This document shows, one piece after another, positions 1 through 12,779 of a DNA stretch of 64,000 bases. Both the position numbers and the translations under genes were made by a program. Source of the stretch: Liolophura sinensis (lineage: Eukaryota; Mollusca; Polyplacophora; Chitonida; Chitonidae); NCBI RefSeq assembly GCF_032854445.1, contig NC_088297.1:10936163-11000162 (forward strand). The letters run 5' to 3'. Every line of letters begins with the position of its first letter. Positions within the stretch are counted from its first letter, which is position 1. The notes under the pieces were generated by a model. The model was given only the letters and a program-made list of their open reading frames with translations, was not told the origin of the DNA and made no database searches.

Positions 1-1408
1 TCTTCACAAAATCTAATTAATTCAGGCAGTTTCATTAGTGAAAGTCAAAAGGTCTGCTGAGTGAATTCAAGCAGATTTGTACCAGCACACGAATGTGTGT
101 TTTAATTGAAGTGTTAAATGAAGTACATACGCTATCACAGAAATCACAATACATCAGCCACCCCTCGGCTGTCAACCCGGATGAACCATCTTCTCTCCAC
201 TGCCGTTGCAAACAATTAGAGACTGTACTGCACGTGTCAAAAGTAAACGACAAGCTTGGAGGTGAATAACGAAGCATAATGTCCGCTGAACCCCCTATGA
301 TAATCTCACGCTGCACCATACTGCTTTATTTACAACACACACACTTAATCCCCTTAGGTTAAGGACGCTTGACAATCACCATTTTTTTCTGTCTTTGATA
401 TCTTTCATGAGTTTTCTTTTTTTTTTTTAAGCTCTCTTTAACAGGCAATTCTTTTTTTTTTTTTGTCACAAGCAGTGGGACAGAATATAAGCCACCCTCT
501 CTTCACAATAGGAGGCAAAACCTGCCGGCCATAATTCATTAGGCAGCCAGGCAGTTCATGACTGCTTTAGTAAGTGTATAGAAATTCCTGTGGGTTGTCA
601 CAGTGAGGAAAGGCCTTAGCTTTGCTCCCTGCAAGTCTGACCTAAAACTTCACCTCCCCTAAGTAGGCCATCACAACGCACCAGTCAATAAAGTACACCA
701 CAGTATATTGAGTGATAGACAACGCACAGAGGAACATGTAGCTAGTCTGCAATCGGCCTTTGTCTATGGATTTCTTGCGCCTAAGACTGGGCTCGGGGAC
801 TGACGCACAGCTGCACATCTGACCACGGCGATAAGGCTGGCCTCAGACAGACATACAATATAGATGGGGGAGGGGGGAGGGAGACAGAGACAGGGAAAGC
901 AGGGGCGTCTCTAGAGATGGCCATAACAGATAACCCAGGACCAGACTGCCCACTACTGTTAATACGGCAACCCCTAACATAAACATCTGCTTATTTATTT
1001 AGATGATTGGTGTTTAACTCCATAACCGACAGAAGATAATTTCGCATATATACCATGCATAATACATTGTTACTGCCGCACATTTGATTGAAATATGATA
1101 CACGGTTAAGGTAGACATAATGGATGAGAATGGTGGACCAGGAATATCACAACCATTTCTGCACAATTCTTAATTTTTTAATCAGCACAACAAGTCCATG
1201 CAACAACTTATATACATGTATATGTATCAAGTTTGTCATACACGTATACATGTATCATTGACATTTTAATACTAAATTGGTGAAGTACTGGTACTTTATG
1301 AGATCACAGTGGATTTACAAGTGCAGATGTTGGCCAAGAGGTTAGCCTGCTAGCTCAGCATAAGTCTCGTGAGGCTCTCACCAAGTTAATGTACTGTATC
1401 TGGTCGTA
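1..1408. other. Unassigned AT-rich DNA, no gene recognised
   Basis: Two T-tracts near 416-430 and 451-464, a purine-rich patch near 865-900, and otherwise unique sequence. On the minus strand a frame of about 59 codons closes near 650 and includes a hydrophobic stretch, but it has no start, no convincing acceptor and no family resemblance that I can name. I do not call a gene here. Confidence 0.5.
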
Positions 1409-1636
1409 CCCTAATTCCTCAACCTTTCTGCAAATGAAAGAGCAACTTGCAGTGCAATTTATGCACATTTTTAAGTTGATTTTGGAGACAAAACTATATG
1501 TACATGTACACTGGTTAGATTAGTAAATTTCAGGGCTTTACAAAAAGTGTAATTTTATCAGTCTACACAGAATTATGCCTCCAAGATATACCTGAATAAA
1601 CACCTTGCAAACTTGTGAAAAGGTTAAAGAATTAAA
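1409..1636. mobile_element. MITE-like element, CCCTAATTCCT family, copy 1
   Basis: The left end reads TA then CCCTAATTCCTCAACCTTT. The right end, near 1617-1636, is a degenerate inverted version (AAAAGGTTAAAGAATTAAAG). The interior shares long stretches with copies at 8293, 10410, 42460 and 44468, including the GCAATTTATGCACATTTTTAA stretch and AGACAAAACTA. Terminal inverted repeats next to TA suggest a non-autonomous Tc1/mariner-like element. Assignment to that superfamily is inference. Confidence 0.55.
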
Positions 1637-2703
1637 GCACATATACTTGGGAAGGTTATCCCTAGATCTGAGATCCATTTCATTCTTTCCAGCTTAGCTA
1701 TCAGAAATTCAGATCTGTACTTTCTCATTTATGCTACAAGTAAGATGTTTCTTTTAATCCCGAAGTAATTCTGACCTTAAATAGTTATAGACAATAACAT
1801 CATAATTAACACACGTACATGTATCTGGGGTATCTGGGGCATATGCAGTTAAACTTTTTTAAAGTTTAATAAAATGAAAAACCACTCAGATATCTGCATA
1901 AAAAGGTACTTTTCTGATCATTTTGTCCTTCCCCTTCTGCCCTTCCCGCACCCATTTCGTTTTTATCAGGTATCACTTGGCAAGTCCACCAGGTAAAAAA
2001 AAAGTGTAAGTACATGTGCCCTTTCATGTACAGTACATGTATTTACCAGTGATAACAAGCACATTTTCAGGGGCTGGCTTTACCTCCGTGTTTGGATCTT
2101 CAAAGACAAATTACATAGCATGCTGGCCAGTTGAAAGAACAAACAAAGACGCTGTTGTCCTGCTCAGATGAACAAACAATCTGCGCAGATGCTGGATGAC
2201 GAAACTATCGGGCTCATGCCCTGAAATAGCTTAGTGGGGCAGGGGGCAATCAATAATCCAGACTTGCACATACCTGTGGGCTAAGGGACAAGGCCTATCA
2301 TGTTTGGACCGTCTGTATTACCCACTCACCTTACGAAACTTAACCCCCTTCAACCCCACCACCCCCTTCTTCATAATACCTTAAGTCTGTGACGCGTACC
2401 CTTTCCTGAGTTTGGAGTATTCATTGATTATGGGACATGGAAATGTATCTTTAGGGTGGGTCAAACTTTAAAAAAATTTCTCTGGGAAAAATACTGGGGA
2501 ATCCAAAACAATGCCTTCATCATACATTTACATGTATTATATGCAATGCAATGATGGTTATAAAACAAGCTAAACACCTGTGGAATATTAATAAATATAT
2601 ACAAAGCTTCCAATTACAGAGATATTCCTCTCAATTTTTGTGGCTAGTTCTAGGGGATAGGACAGTTTTTAGGGGGGTAAGTTTTAGAAGCCAGTGGTCA
2701 GTG
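1637..2703. other. Unassigned spacer
   Basis: AT-rich sequence with scattered TACATGTA-type palindromes and short homopolymer runs. No ORF, RNA gene or repeat boundary that I can support. Confidence 0.4.
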
Positions 2704-3078
2704 ATGGGAAGGTTTTGAGTGAGGTATTGAGTACTTGGGGTTTAATGTCGCACTTAACAATTTTTCAGTCATATGACGACGAACGAATCCTTAGAGTGCA
2801 TGAAATGTGCCTCCTTGTTGCAGGATGATTTCCACCACTCTTCTATCTAATGCTGCTTCACTGAGGCGGCTTACCGAAGGTGAGTAAGCTGCCCCGCCCG
2901 AGCCATTATACTTATATGTGTCAGCTAGTCGTTGCACTATCCCCTTCATGCTGAACACCAGTTACAACTTCCTCTTTTAAAGTCTTAGGTGTAACTCGAC
3001 CCAGGATTGACCATGGATCTACTGCTCCCCAAGTGGAGGCTCAACCAAATGTGCTAACGTCCATGGGAAGGTTTTGAG
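2704..3078 (-). mobile_element. tRNA-derived SINE, family B, with 16-bp target-site duplication
   Basis: The SINE body at 2720-3062 is flanked by a perfect direct repeat, ATGGGAAGGTTTTGAG, at 2704-2719 and 3063-3078. Read on the minus strand it has a decayed tRNA-like head near 3010-3062, a middle with the CTTCGGTAAG-type block, and a 3' end containing the ATGACTGAAAAATTGTTAAG-like segment followed by a CCCCAAGTACTCAATAC tail. The same arrangement occurs at 13958, 14899, 22052 and 60003. The long perfect duplication supports LINE-mediated retroposition. Confidence 0.85.
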
Positions 3079-3300
3079 AGGTCACAAGCTTGTTAGTCCA
3101 AACATGTTAGTTTGATGTCATATATGCAGCATAACCTCCTGACCTCTTATTTTGAATCAATGATAATGCCACCAGTATTTCAGCCATATCCTGGCGATGT
3201 CCTAAATTTGTACTAGCATGTAACCGTAGTAATATGTCATCACACATGTACCGCAGGATTTCAACCCTCGTAAAAACACCACCATGCAATGAGGAACATG

Positions 3301-3491
3301 TATTTACTTATTTATTTGATTGGTGTTTTACGAAATATATCACTTATACTATGGCGGCCAGCATTATGGTGGAAGGAAACTGGACAGAGCTCAGGGGAAA
3401 CCCACAACCATCCGCATGTTGCTGAAGACCTTCCCACGTATGGCCGGAGAGGAAGCCAGTATGAGCTGGACTTGAACTCACAGCGACCGCA
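3301..3491 (-). mobile_element. SINE family A copy, head truncated
   Basis: On the minus strand the 3' end is the conserved block CCATAATGCTGGCCGCCAT, then a decayed AAGTG-type segment, CACCAATCAAATAAATAAG and an A/T-rich tail. The 5' part contains the GCGGTCGCTGTGAGTTCAAG motif, a B-box-like sequence. Copies of this family recur more than 20 times in the window. Confidence 0.85.
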
Positions 3492-3493
3492 TC

Positions 3494-6400
3494 TACTGTC
3501 ATTTGAACCTTCTGTGTAGCTCGCCCTTGTGTTTCCCATTGTAAAACAGATCAAGCAGATTAGCTACCACTGATTAGAAAAGGCTTATACATGTTCGTAC
3601 ATGTAGATCGTAGGAACATCTTGGGAACGAAAGAGGCTTCTTAATGCTTGAAGAATTTAGGTGTGGCAGTTACTGGTGCGAATACATATAAAGCAAGAGA
3701 GCAGATTTTGTAAGAGGTTGGCCCCTGCAGCTCAAAGGATGATACATGCCTGCGGTACATGTTTCAGTGTAAGTTTCACCCAGAAGAGGGCAGGTTAAAG
3801 TCAAATAAATGTGTTAAAACCTACACTTTGCAGAAAAGGATATTATTTTAAATTCTAAATAGCCCTCAAAAAACTGTTCTAAGATCGACAGAACTCTCAC
3901 AATCAGGCAGAATGTGCAACATACAACACTGTAGCCAAGAACAAAACTTTATAGTCATCTACAATACTACCTTACCATATACAGCTTCAACTATCAGAAA
4001 TCAAATCTGCCTGCAAACTACATGTAGGTTTGCATACCACACACAGACACAGACACAGACGCATCATGCTACAGAACATGCTTACATAAACTGTGATTTA
4101 CATGTAGAAGTGTCCTAACAGGAGAACAGCATCCGCTGCCCTACACCCTGGTTTAAAGACAGCTGTTCATTTTATTGACCCATTTACCAGCACATCTAGG
4201 TCATCTCAGGTTAGATGTGCATGCCTGTACATCAGAGTCACTGCAGCCAGCCTGTAGGGTGAGGTACACATTTCAAAATCTGACATGTTCTTTAGGCCAG
4301 TGGGAGTGCCACAAGATTGCCGCAACATTAGTCAAGAGAGAAATCAGTAGACAAATTTAAAAAAAATTTATAGCCAATTAACAAAATGAGTCTGCGAGTA
4401 CAGCAGTGATTTGGCTCAGCATCACATACTACACCAGTAAAATTATTTCCTTTAACGGCTTTGATTTGATCACTTATTTTTTTCTTTCTTTCGTTTTTTT
4501 CTTCACACCATGTTTATCGGGAGTGGGGAGGGATAATGTACATGTAGCTAAATAGTTTGGACACCATTTTTATTCTCAAAGCTGTCAGTTTTGCCATTTT
4601 TATATATATTTATGCACATAAATGCAAGATTATGACAATTTTATCATTTAAGATCCCATTTTACTGACCTTTGAAGGACTCAAAACTGCCCCTGTGTGCA
4701 TATCAACATGTATTGCATGCATTTATGTGGTGCCAATCCATCCACTTGGCACAGAAATTGCGAAGAAAACTGTATTATCAACAGCACATATACATACATG
4801 TGTATGGCAGCGATGCTTAAGAGCTTCAAAGGGGGTTTCCCTCTGTACCCATGCAGCTGCAATACACAGATGGCAATTAAATGTGAGAACTGTATATGCA
4901 GCATGATTAAAGCGGCAGACAAGTAGTCCTTTGTCCTGCCACAAACTTTTATCTTTCACCTCATCAGACATCACTTAGCATCATGCCGATCCTTCCTTTT
5001 CTTCCTTAACATTGGCATGAAATCAAGTAATCCTATAAATACATATACATGTACAGGTACATGAACCACAGTGTACAATTATAGACCCAAGGGGGAACCT
5101 GTTTGCAGGTTACTGACTGCAGGAGAGTCTAGGAATGAATGAATGAATGAATGAAGAAATGAATGAGGAGGATGAGGATTAATTCAATGACATAAATGGC
5201 ACATATGCCAAAATTAAGCAGTTATGTTTTGAGAACAACAATTTCAATTTGCAAATTTTTTAGCTTATATATGTTCTTTCTTTTCTGAAGAACAGATTTT
5301 ACGAGTCCTTAGGGCTTAATATTCTGGATATTCAAATTAATTTTCAACTTAACCAGCACATGCTGTATTTGAGATAAAAATTTCTTCCACGCCTATGTGA
5401 TTAATGTTGCCTGATACGAGGATTGGTGTAGTTTGAGGTTTGTTTAGACAGTAGGGTGATGTTCTATTGAAAACAAAAGTTCCAGCACCAAAAGTAATAT
5501 TTTATGCCATATTTTAATGGCTTATTTTTTAAATTCCAGTATTTAACCTATTATTGAAAAACATTACAAGTAACAGTTTTTTAACTGTTTGCTACAATAT
5601 GGCATTTTGGGCAAATGCGGTGAAAAATTACCCAACTAAAATTTCCAAAAAGGGGTTGCATTGCAACTTTTTCTAAGCTTGACTCACTGAAAGGCAATAA
5701 AATGAGCTATTTTTGCTAAACACAGAAAGTCTGATTTGATTAGCACCTATGGATTTTGAAAAAAAATCTACGGGAAAGCCTCTTAAAAATAAAAGAAGAT
5801 CTGCTTATAAAAAAGTTAGGATATATACAGTATGAAGTATGCTGGCAATGGCTCTGCACCTTGTCTTTAGTGCTTCCTCTCACAGCACATGTAGGCCAAA
5901 TTGGTAATGCGCCCAGTTTGCCCCTCTCTGACCTACAATGTACAGTCTACCAATCTATGCAGCCTTAGCGCTGGGCATGCACCCTGTGTTTACACACCGG
6001 TATCTACATATGGCGGGCAGGGGTCATGCCTCTACATACAGCCTCAGAGAGACTGTGTCTACATGTTACAGCATGTGCTGCATTGCAAGCTGATCTGTAA
6101 TGTACATGTAGGCCGACAAGTGGGTGTTCCACAGGTTGCTGCAGGGCGGAGGTCACTACGGGAAATATTACTAAACTGTCTCCTTACCAGCCTTTCTTTT
6201 CCAGGAATTCTTCTAAACTCTCGTTCTTGGCATCTTCCAGGAACAACAGGGCTAAATAGGATTCTGTCAAATTTATGCTGACCATGTGAAATTTTAAACC
6301 TAAAGCATATCCTTCAATCACGTCTTAGTTTTCACCATCATTACCAGTGAAGTCATTAATCAAAGATCCAATGATATACATGCATATGCAGGCACATCAT

Positions 6401-6992
6401 ACCATTAAATCACAAACAGATACATTATAATTCATTATTAAAGTATACTTCATTACAAAAGGGTTTTATCAAAGGCGGAGAAATGTCACTTCTAACAGTT
6501 TCAAAAGACATTATCACTTTAATAATTACGCACAGACTATGTCTACTGTATACGTGTGCATCCACACAACCTTCACTTTACATAAGCTAAAACTATGACA
6601 AATAAAACAATCTTGTACATGTACACACCCAATTAAGCTTTGCACCTATTCTTATGCAAAAGTTCAGAGCTGCAAACACAAGTGAATAACCTCTAATCAG
6701 TATTGATCATTTGCAGAAACTAGAACTATCCCAGAAATTATTGGTAAAAAGTCGATCACCACAAATCCATTTGAACTTTTATTATTTTTTTTTTCAGAAT
6801 AGCCCAATTATTTACCTTTGACAAATTACACTTATCATACAGCCACATTTCTGGACGTACAATCGATAACAGAGTTCCTAAAAATCATAATCATCTACAT
6901 CATAACTTTTTCACATTATATCACATCATTTCAACCTGATAAATAGCACAGGTTTCAGTGTGACATTTACTGAAAGGCAGTACTTTGAGCTA
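3494..6992. other. Unassigned DNA with small repeats
   Basis: Holds a (GAAT)n microsatellite at about 5132-5161, a segment at 5425-5530 of dispersed repeat family E (GCACCAAAAGTAATATTTT), and numerous TACATGTA palindromes. Open frames at 5901-6281 and 4680-4974 have no domain I recognise, overlap one another on both strands and lack splice or codon evidence, so I treat them as chance. Confidence 0.4.
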
Positions 6993-7970
6993 TTGATTAA
7001 TACAGCAATTCTGATTGGCCAAAAATCTCATGGATAGCATCTTGAAATACACACTATGGGGCCTCCAATTCACTAACTGTTAACAGTGGTGTGCATGTAT
7101 AAAGATGAAAAAATGTTGATTAATATAGCAATTCTGATTGGCCAAAAATCTCATGGATAGCATCTTGAAATACCCACTATGGGGCCTCCAATTCACTAAC
7201 TCTTAACAGTGGTGTACATGTATAAAGATGAAAAAATGTTGATTAATACAGCAATTCTGATTGGCCAAAAATCTCATGGATAGCATCTCGAAATACACAC
7301 TATGGGGCCTCCAATTCACTAACTGTTAACAATGGTGTACATGTATAAAGATGAAAAAATGTTGATTAATACAGCAATTCTGATTGGTCAAAAATCTCAT
7401 GGATAGCATCTTGAAATACACACTATGGGGCCTCCAATTCACTAACTGTTAACAGTGGTGTACATGTATAAAGATGAAAAAATGTTGATTAATATAGCAA
7501 TTCTGATTGGCCAAAAATCTCATAGATAGCATCTTGAAATACACACTATGGGGCCTCCAATTCACTAACTGTTAACAGTGGTGTACATGTATAAAGATGA
7601 AAAAATGTTGATTAATACAGCAATTCTGATTGGCCAAAAATCTCATGGATAGCATCTTGAAATACACACTATGGGGCCTCCAATTCACTAACTCTTAACA
7701 GTGGTGTACATGTATAAAGATGAAAAAATGTTGATTAATACAGCAATTCTGATTGGCCAAAAATCTCATGGATAGCATCTTGAAATACACACTATGGGGC
7801 CTCCAATTCACTAACTGTTAACAGTGGTGTGCATGTATAAAGATGAAAAAATGTTGATTAATACAGCAATTCTGATTGGCCAAAAATCTCATGGATAGCA
7901 TCTTGAAATACCCACTATGGGGCCTCCAATTCACTAACTGTTAACAGTGGTGTACATGTATAAAGATGAA
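6993..7970 (+). repeat. 123-bp tandem satellite, eight copies
   Basis: Unit starts at 6993, 7116, 7239, 7362, 7485, 7608, 7731 and 7854 (TTGATTAATACAGCAATTCT), giving an invariant 123-bp period. Units differ by only a few substitutions (for example ATACAG/ATATAG, CTGTTAAC/CTCTTAAC) with no indels visible. Each contains an inverted CCAAT box (GATTGGCC), a GTTAAC palindrome and TACATGTATAAAG. The low divergence implies recent amplification or homogenisation. Confidence 0.95.
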
Positions 7971-7976
7971 AAATCA

Positions 7977-9316
7977 GTAGACATCAACTGGTGGAGGACT
8001 ATTTTTATTTTCAGACACCACCAAACTGTCAAGGATAACTCTCATTTCTGCAACAAGTCACATCAGAAAAGTTCATAGCTATACTACTTCTTGTATTTAA
8101 TTATTAGATGTGAAGTGATACATTTAAATATAATCAGGTTGGTATAAAGATGTGACCTGTCCAAGCCGGCAAGTACACTGTGTGTACATGAAAACTAAAG
8201 CTACCGACAGACCTCTGAATTCACAATCAATGCAGCATAACATAATGACAAGTACACAAACTGTACATGTACGTAGCTACATGATGCATATACCCTAATT
8301 CCTTAACCTTTTAGCAAATGAAAGAGCAACTTTCAATGCAATTTATGCACATTTTTAATTTGTTTTCTGAGACAAAACTACATTCGTTTGATTGCCCAAT
8401 TTGAGGGCTACACAAAAAGTGTAATTTTATCAGGCGGTCCATAATATTATTCGTGAGTGCTGATGTACACAGAACATATCAAAAGAACATACTCTAGCAG
8501 CACCACTATATGGCTGGAATTTTCATCATATGCTGAATGTGCCACACGGCTTAAACTGGCAGAATGTGGTGTGCAGATCCATGTTACTGCTATATTTGCT
8601 ATATATCTCTGCATGAAGAAAGTATAGTTATTTCTTGTAGCAGAATTAAGCCACACACATAGACAACTATAGGATTTGTGCTGAGGATCAACAAGTGGCC
8701 AGGCCCCAGAGTTAGGAAGCAATTGCAAGACTTAAAACTTTAAAGCATTAAATTTGGTGTGCTCCTTTCTGTTATATTAGCTGAAATTTGTTGGCCAGTA
8801 ACTTAAGCAAAACTTACATTAACAAGCAATCTTTTTGTTATCCTGAGGTCTGGAGGCTGTGTTTGTAAGGTATGTACACATGTACATGTAATGAATGCCA
8901 TCAGGAAGTTGTCAAAAGATTACATAAAATGTTACGCTTTACAGCTAACCAAAACTAAATTTCAACGCAGTTTCTGCAGGTTCCTGTTCAAATCAGAACA
9001 CAAAAGATGTCCTTTCACAAGCTTGTTTTCCAAGTATGAAGTTCGTTACCATGTTATGTAGAGGTTAGACAATGGTTGATGAACCCTACACGACACTGCA
9101 CTGAGGAGAACCATGGGCTAACGTGATAAAGTGACATGTGGCTTTCAAGGAACTAAGAATCAATTTTAACAACTGGTCCTATAGAAAACGAAACTTTCCT
9201 AGATCAAGGATACTACAGTTAAATCCTCTCTACTGATAGGTTGACCAGGACGAGAAAAAAGACGATATGTATATGTATGCGTACTCGGGTCACGTTGTAC
9301 TTTACAATTCATCAGT
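7977..9316. other. Unassigned DNA with one MITE fragment
   Basis: A fragment of the CCCTAATTCCT MITE family lies at 8293-8437, starting after TA and including GCAATTTATGCACATTTTTAA. The rest is unique. A 93-codon minus-strand frame at 8447-8728 shows no family resemblance. Confidence 0.45.
8293..8437. mobile_element. MITE-like element, CCCTAATTCCT family, copy 2 (right end missing)
   Basis: Starts TA-CCCTAATTCCTTAACCTTTT and follows copy 1 through GAGACAAAACTA to AAAAAGTGTAATTTTATCAG, then loses similarity, so the opposite terminus is deleted. Confidence 0.55.
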
Positions 9317-9645
9317 AATATGATGAAGACAAGGAGGATTCATGAGGAAGAGGAGAAGGATTCATGAGGAAGATAAGGAGGATTCATGAGGAAGATGAGA
9401 TGAGGAGGGTTCATGAGGAAGATGAGGAGGATTCATGATGAAGACGAGGAGGATTCATGAGGAAGAGGAGGATGATTCATGAGGAAGAAGAGGAAAATTC
9501 ATGAGGTTCATGAGGAAGAGGAGGAGGATTCATGAGGAAGAGGAGGAGGATTCATGAAGTTCATGAGGAAGAGGAGGAGGATTCATGAGAAAGAGGAGGA
9601 GGATTCATGAGGAAGACGAGGAGGATTCATGAGGAAGACGATATG
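9317..9645 (+). repeat. GA-rich minisatellite around GAGGATTCATGAGGAAGA
   Basis: Degenerate tandem units of about 18-27 bp built from GAGGAGGATTCATGAGGAAG. The array is almost pure purine on this strand apart from the repeated TTCAT, which could favour unusual DNA structure. No coding reading is suggested. Confidence 0.9.
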
Positions 9646-9649
9646 TACT

Positions 9650-11236
9650 AAATTGTAAATCTACATGCACATCCTCATACTCATCTTCATATTCATGACT
9701 GGGTCTTAAGTTCACTCAAACAACATCCACATTTAACATAAAAAAAAACAATACCCTGCAATATTGTTGTACTTGTTGTTTGAAACGTTGTATCAAAGCA
9801 GAATACCTGTTACATTGTTGAAATCTCTCATACAATGTATACACTGTGGCTATGACATACCTGAATGTTCCTGTTCAGGACTATCACAAAGCAGAACAAG
9901 AAAAGAGAAAAAACCCCACAACTGACACCCGGGTTAAATATTGTTTACTCTGGCATATCATGAATATTATATAATAATTAGAACACAGGCAAGTTAGCAG
10001 AGTGCTGTATACATGCATATAAGATAGTGCTGGCCCTGGGTCAAAGACGTCATTCACCATTGCACGGCTACCTGCTTTGCCTTAAAAAGAAGCACGTTTA
10101 TGATGTGTCCTGGCCTCGTAAAACGTGCACTTCATGCATGACCTCCACGATTTCCAAGATGACATCTCCCCCCATCTGCATCTTGATATGTGAACCAAAC
10201 CCTCCATATATAAGGAAAATGCAGACTGCATATATTCCATTACATGTAACTTATCAGTGGCTCTTCACAACAGGCTGCAACGGAGTATTAAAAGAAAGAA
10301 AGCTGAAGAAGTTCTATTTTTTTTGGTCTTTCTTTCAACATTTTATAACCTCGTGCGCAGTGGTTCCATATTAAAAAGTCGAATTGTTTTATGGCCTTTA
10401 GAACATAACTTTAATTCTTCAATCTTTCAGAATGTTTGCAAGGTGCAAAGTCTATGTAGACTGATAAAATTATATCACAATCGTTTTCATCGTTTGACAA
10501 CTGACATCAGCTAAAAATCTACCAACCCAATCAAAGTAGTTTTGTCTCCAAAATCAAACTAAAAAGGTACATAAACTAAGGAATTAGGGTAGGTTTATGT
10601 GTAAGTGGCCTAAATGTTAATCTAAATGTAAATGTACATATAGTACATGTAAGCAGATCTCAATAGGCTTACAACCAGGGCAAATGACAGCTCCTCTTTT
10701 ACAGCACTGTACACACACACATAAATGTACACACAGGTATTTTCAGCTATTCCAATTTGCCTGCCCTATAATGCTTTAGTTCTTCACCCCCGCAGGCTGT
10801 AACAGTTCTAAGCATACCTTACTGCTGTCTCCACACTAGGTGGAAAAAATACATGAAGGGGCAGCCCTGAGATTATCATCGTACCCCGTCTGCATGCAAA
10901 GTGGTCATGACGAGAGTCAATGCTACATCATGAGTCAGATTCATTATCAATGAGCGTCAACACCACATCATGAAAGGTATTCTGCTCTATTTGTGTGTTC
11001 ACCTACATGTACCAATCAGTGATGATAGGAAGTTAATGACTGCATGATACAACTGTATATGTAGCAATAATTAAATCTTGCACAGGATACTTTTGCAGTG
11101 TATTTACAGCCTAACGTTAACCTCAGACAGCATGCAGAAAAATTCACAAATTTCACGATGTGAGGTAAATAATGTGAAACATGTGTTTTTTTTTAAATTT
11201 GTATCAATATTCAAAATGCGGAAATGCCCAACGATT
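9650..11236. other. Unassigned DNA with one MITE
   Basis: Mostly unique AT-rich DNA. Contains the MITE at 10410-10589 and a short degenerate duplication around 10910-10975 (repeated CATCATGA). Overlapping plus-strand frames at 10027-10514 run through the MITE and are not credible genes. Confidence 0.4.
10410..10589. mobile_element. MITE-like element, CCCTAATTCCT family, copy 3
   Basis: Inverted relative to copies 1 and 2. It ends in AAGGAATTAGGG followed by TA at 10590-10591, and begins near TTAATTCTTCAATCTTTC, the degenerate opposite terminus. The middle carries TTTTGTCTCCAAAATCAAA. Having both termini in one copy supports terminal inverted repeats and a length of about 180-230 bp. Confidence 0.6.
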
Positions 11237-11237
11237 T

Positions 11238-11305
11238 TATTGATCTTCAATTGGTGTTTTACACCGTACTCATGAATATTTCACTTATGCGACGGCAGGC
11301 CGGAC
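11238..11305 (-). mobile_element. SINE family A fragment
   Basis: Only the 3' end remains: CAATTGGTGTTTTACACCGT and GAATATTTCACTTATGCGAC on the plus strand, the reverse complement of the conserved SINE 3' block. Confidence 0.75.
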
Positions 11306-11929
11306 GATATCACAAGTTTTTGTGAGGTTGTACTACACACACACACAGGTTGAATCAGGTTGAACACTAGTGAAGAGAGGAAATTGATCAGGATGATCAC
11401 GAAATAAATGACACTAAACTGTCAGAGCTAACCGATGTCCTATAAAACAAGTCACTTTTACAGAATTTAACCATTTTCAACGCTCAAAAATTGAGACTGG
11501 AAATAATGGATAATTAAAACTGATTAACGCTAAACTAGAAACCCAAAACAAATTTGAAGACAAATCTCTGGCCTATGTTTTCATCTATGATCATTTTTCA
11601 TCTAAATCTATAAATGGATTCTCTCAGACTTGCGTAATACCGGAATCCACAAGAAAAGAATTCAAATGTAGTTTCACGTCAGTTGCTTCAGGAGCCATGC
11701 ATGTAACGTTTTTAGAGCCGACAAAACTGATTTTAGGGATTTCTACGTCTACAACTTTAATAACGTGAAAACACGATACGTAAACTCCATTACAATAAAA
11801 CATGACTCTGAATGTGGCTTTTTTCTTGGAATCCTGAAGTTTTAGGTTTACATTTGACCAGAATTAGATTCCAGGTTCACCATGCAAAGCAAAGCTCTGA
11901 ACCTGCACGAGTGAACTACTCCATGGTGT

Positions 11930-12223
11930 CAGTGCGAGAAATATTTACTTATTTATTTGATTGGTGTTTCACGCCGTACTCAAGAATATTTCACTTATAC
12001 GACGGCGGCCAGCATTATGGTGGGTGGAAACCGGGCAGAGCCCGGGGGAAACCCACAACCGCCCGCAGGTTGCTGGCAGACCTTCCCACTTACGGCCGGA
12101 GAGGAAGCCAGCATGAGCTGGACTTGAACTCACAGCGACCGCATTGGTGAGAGGCTCCTGGATCATTACGCTGTGCTAGCGGGCTAACAGACTGAGCCAC
12201 GGAGGCCCCCAGTGCGAGAAATA
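11930..12223 (-). mobile_element. Full-length SINE family A with 14-bp target-site duplication
   Basis: Perfect direct repeats CAGTGCGAGAAATA lie at 11930-11943 and 12210-12223. On the minus strand the element starts GGGGCCTCCGTGGCTCAGTC (tRNA-like head with an A-box-like GGCTCAGTCTGTTAGC) and has GTGAGTTCAAGTCCAG (B-box-like). It then runs through CCATAATGCTGGCCGCCGTC and ends CACCAATCAAATAAATAAG. About 266 bp. This is the best copy for defining the family's ends. Confidence 0.93.
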
Positions 12224-12744
12224 AGACCCATGTTAAAATTAAGAATACATGTATATCTGACCAATGATTTGCAATTGTACACAAGTTACGCATGCACATG
12301 GCGTGAGTCCAGAAAAACTAACAACTGCTTTTACCGAGCTTGTGGACTCCCACTGACTACAACATTACATGTGCATGTACATATATATAATGTAAGATAC
12401 ATGTACAGTTATCATCCGCAAATGTACAATGCTCCGCTGACAGTTTGTATAACCTGTCTGGCCAGTGGAGCATGCTGGGGATAATGTCCTTCGACTCGGC
12501 TTGAGGAATGTGTACAGGACACGACGCTAAGACGGCAAACAAGTACAGTAGTAGAAGGCCTGGCTGCTGTCATTGATTAACATGCTCATGGTGTTCACCT
12601 GCTGTCAACAATCTTAAAAATAGCTATGCGAGATAGTGATCTTATACACATACATATAGGTAAGTGGGTTGAGGTGGGTTACTAGTTGAACAAGTATGGC
12701 TGCCTGCAGCTAAGATTCATGTAATGTACCACACTGTAGTGTAT

Positions 12745-12779
<35 letters not shown>

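Noticed and set aside
649-840. Minus-strand frame ending TSYMFLCALSITQYTVVYFI and beyond, as a possible C-terminal exon with a membrane segment
   Set aside because: A stop lies just upstream, there is no clear acceptor and no family I can name. Frames of about 60 codons are common by chance.
12120-12209. Functional tRNA gene
   Set aside because: A- and B-box-like motifs belong to the SINE head. Followed by a SINE body and flanked by a target-site duplication, and no intact cloverleaf is evident.
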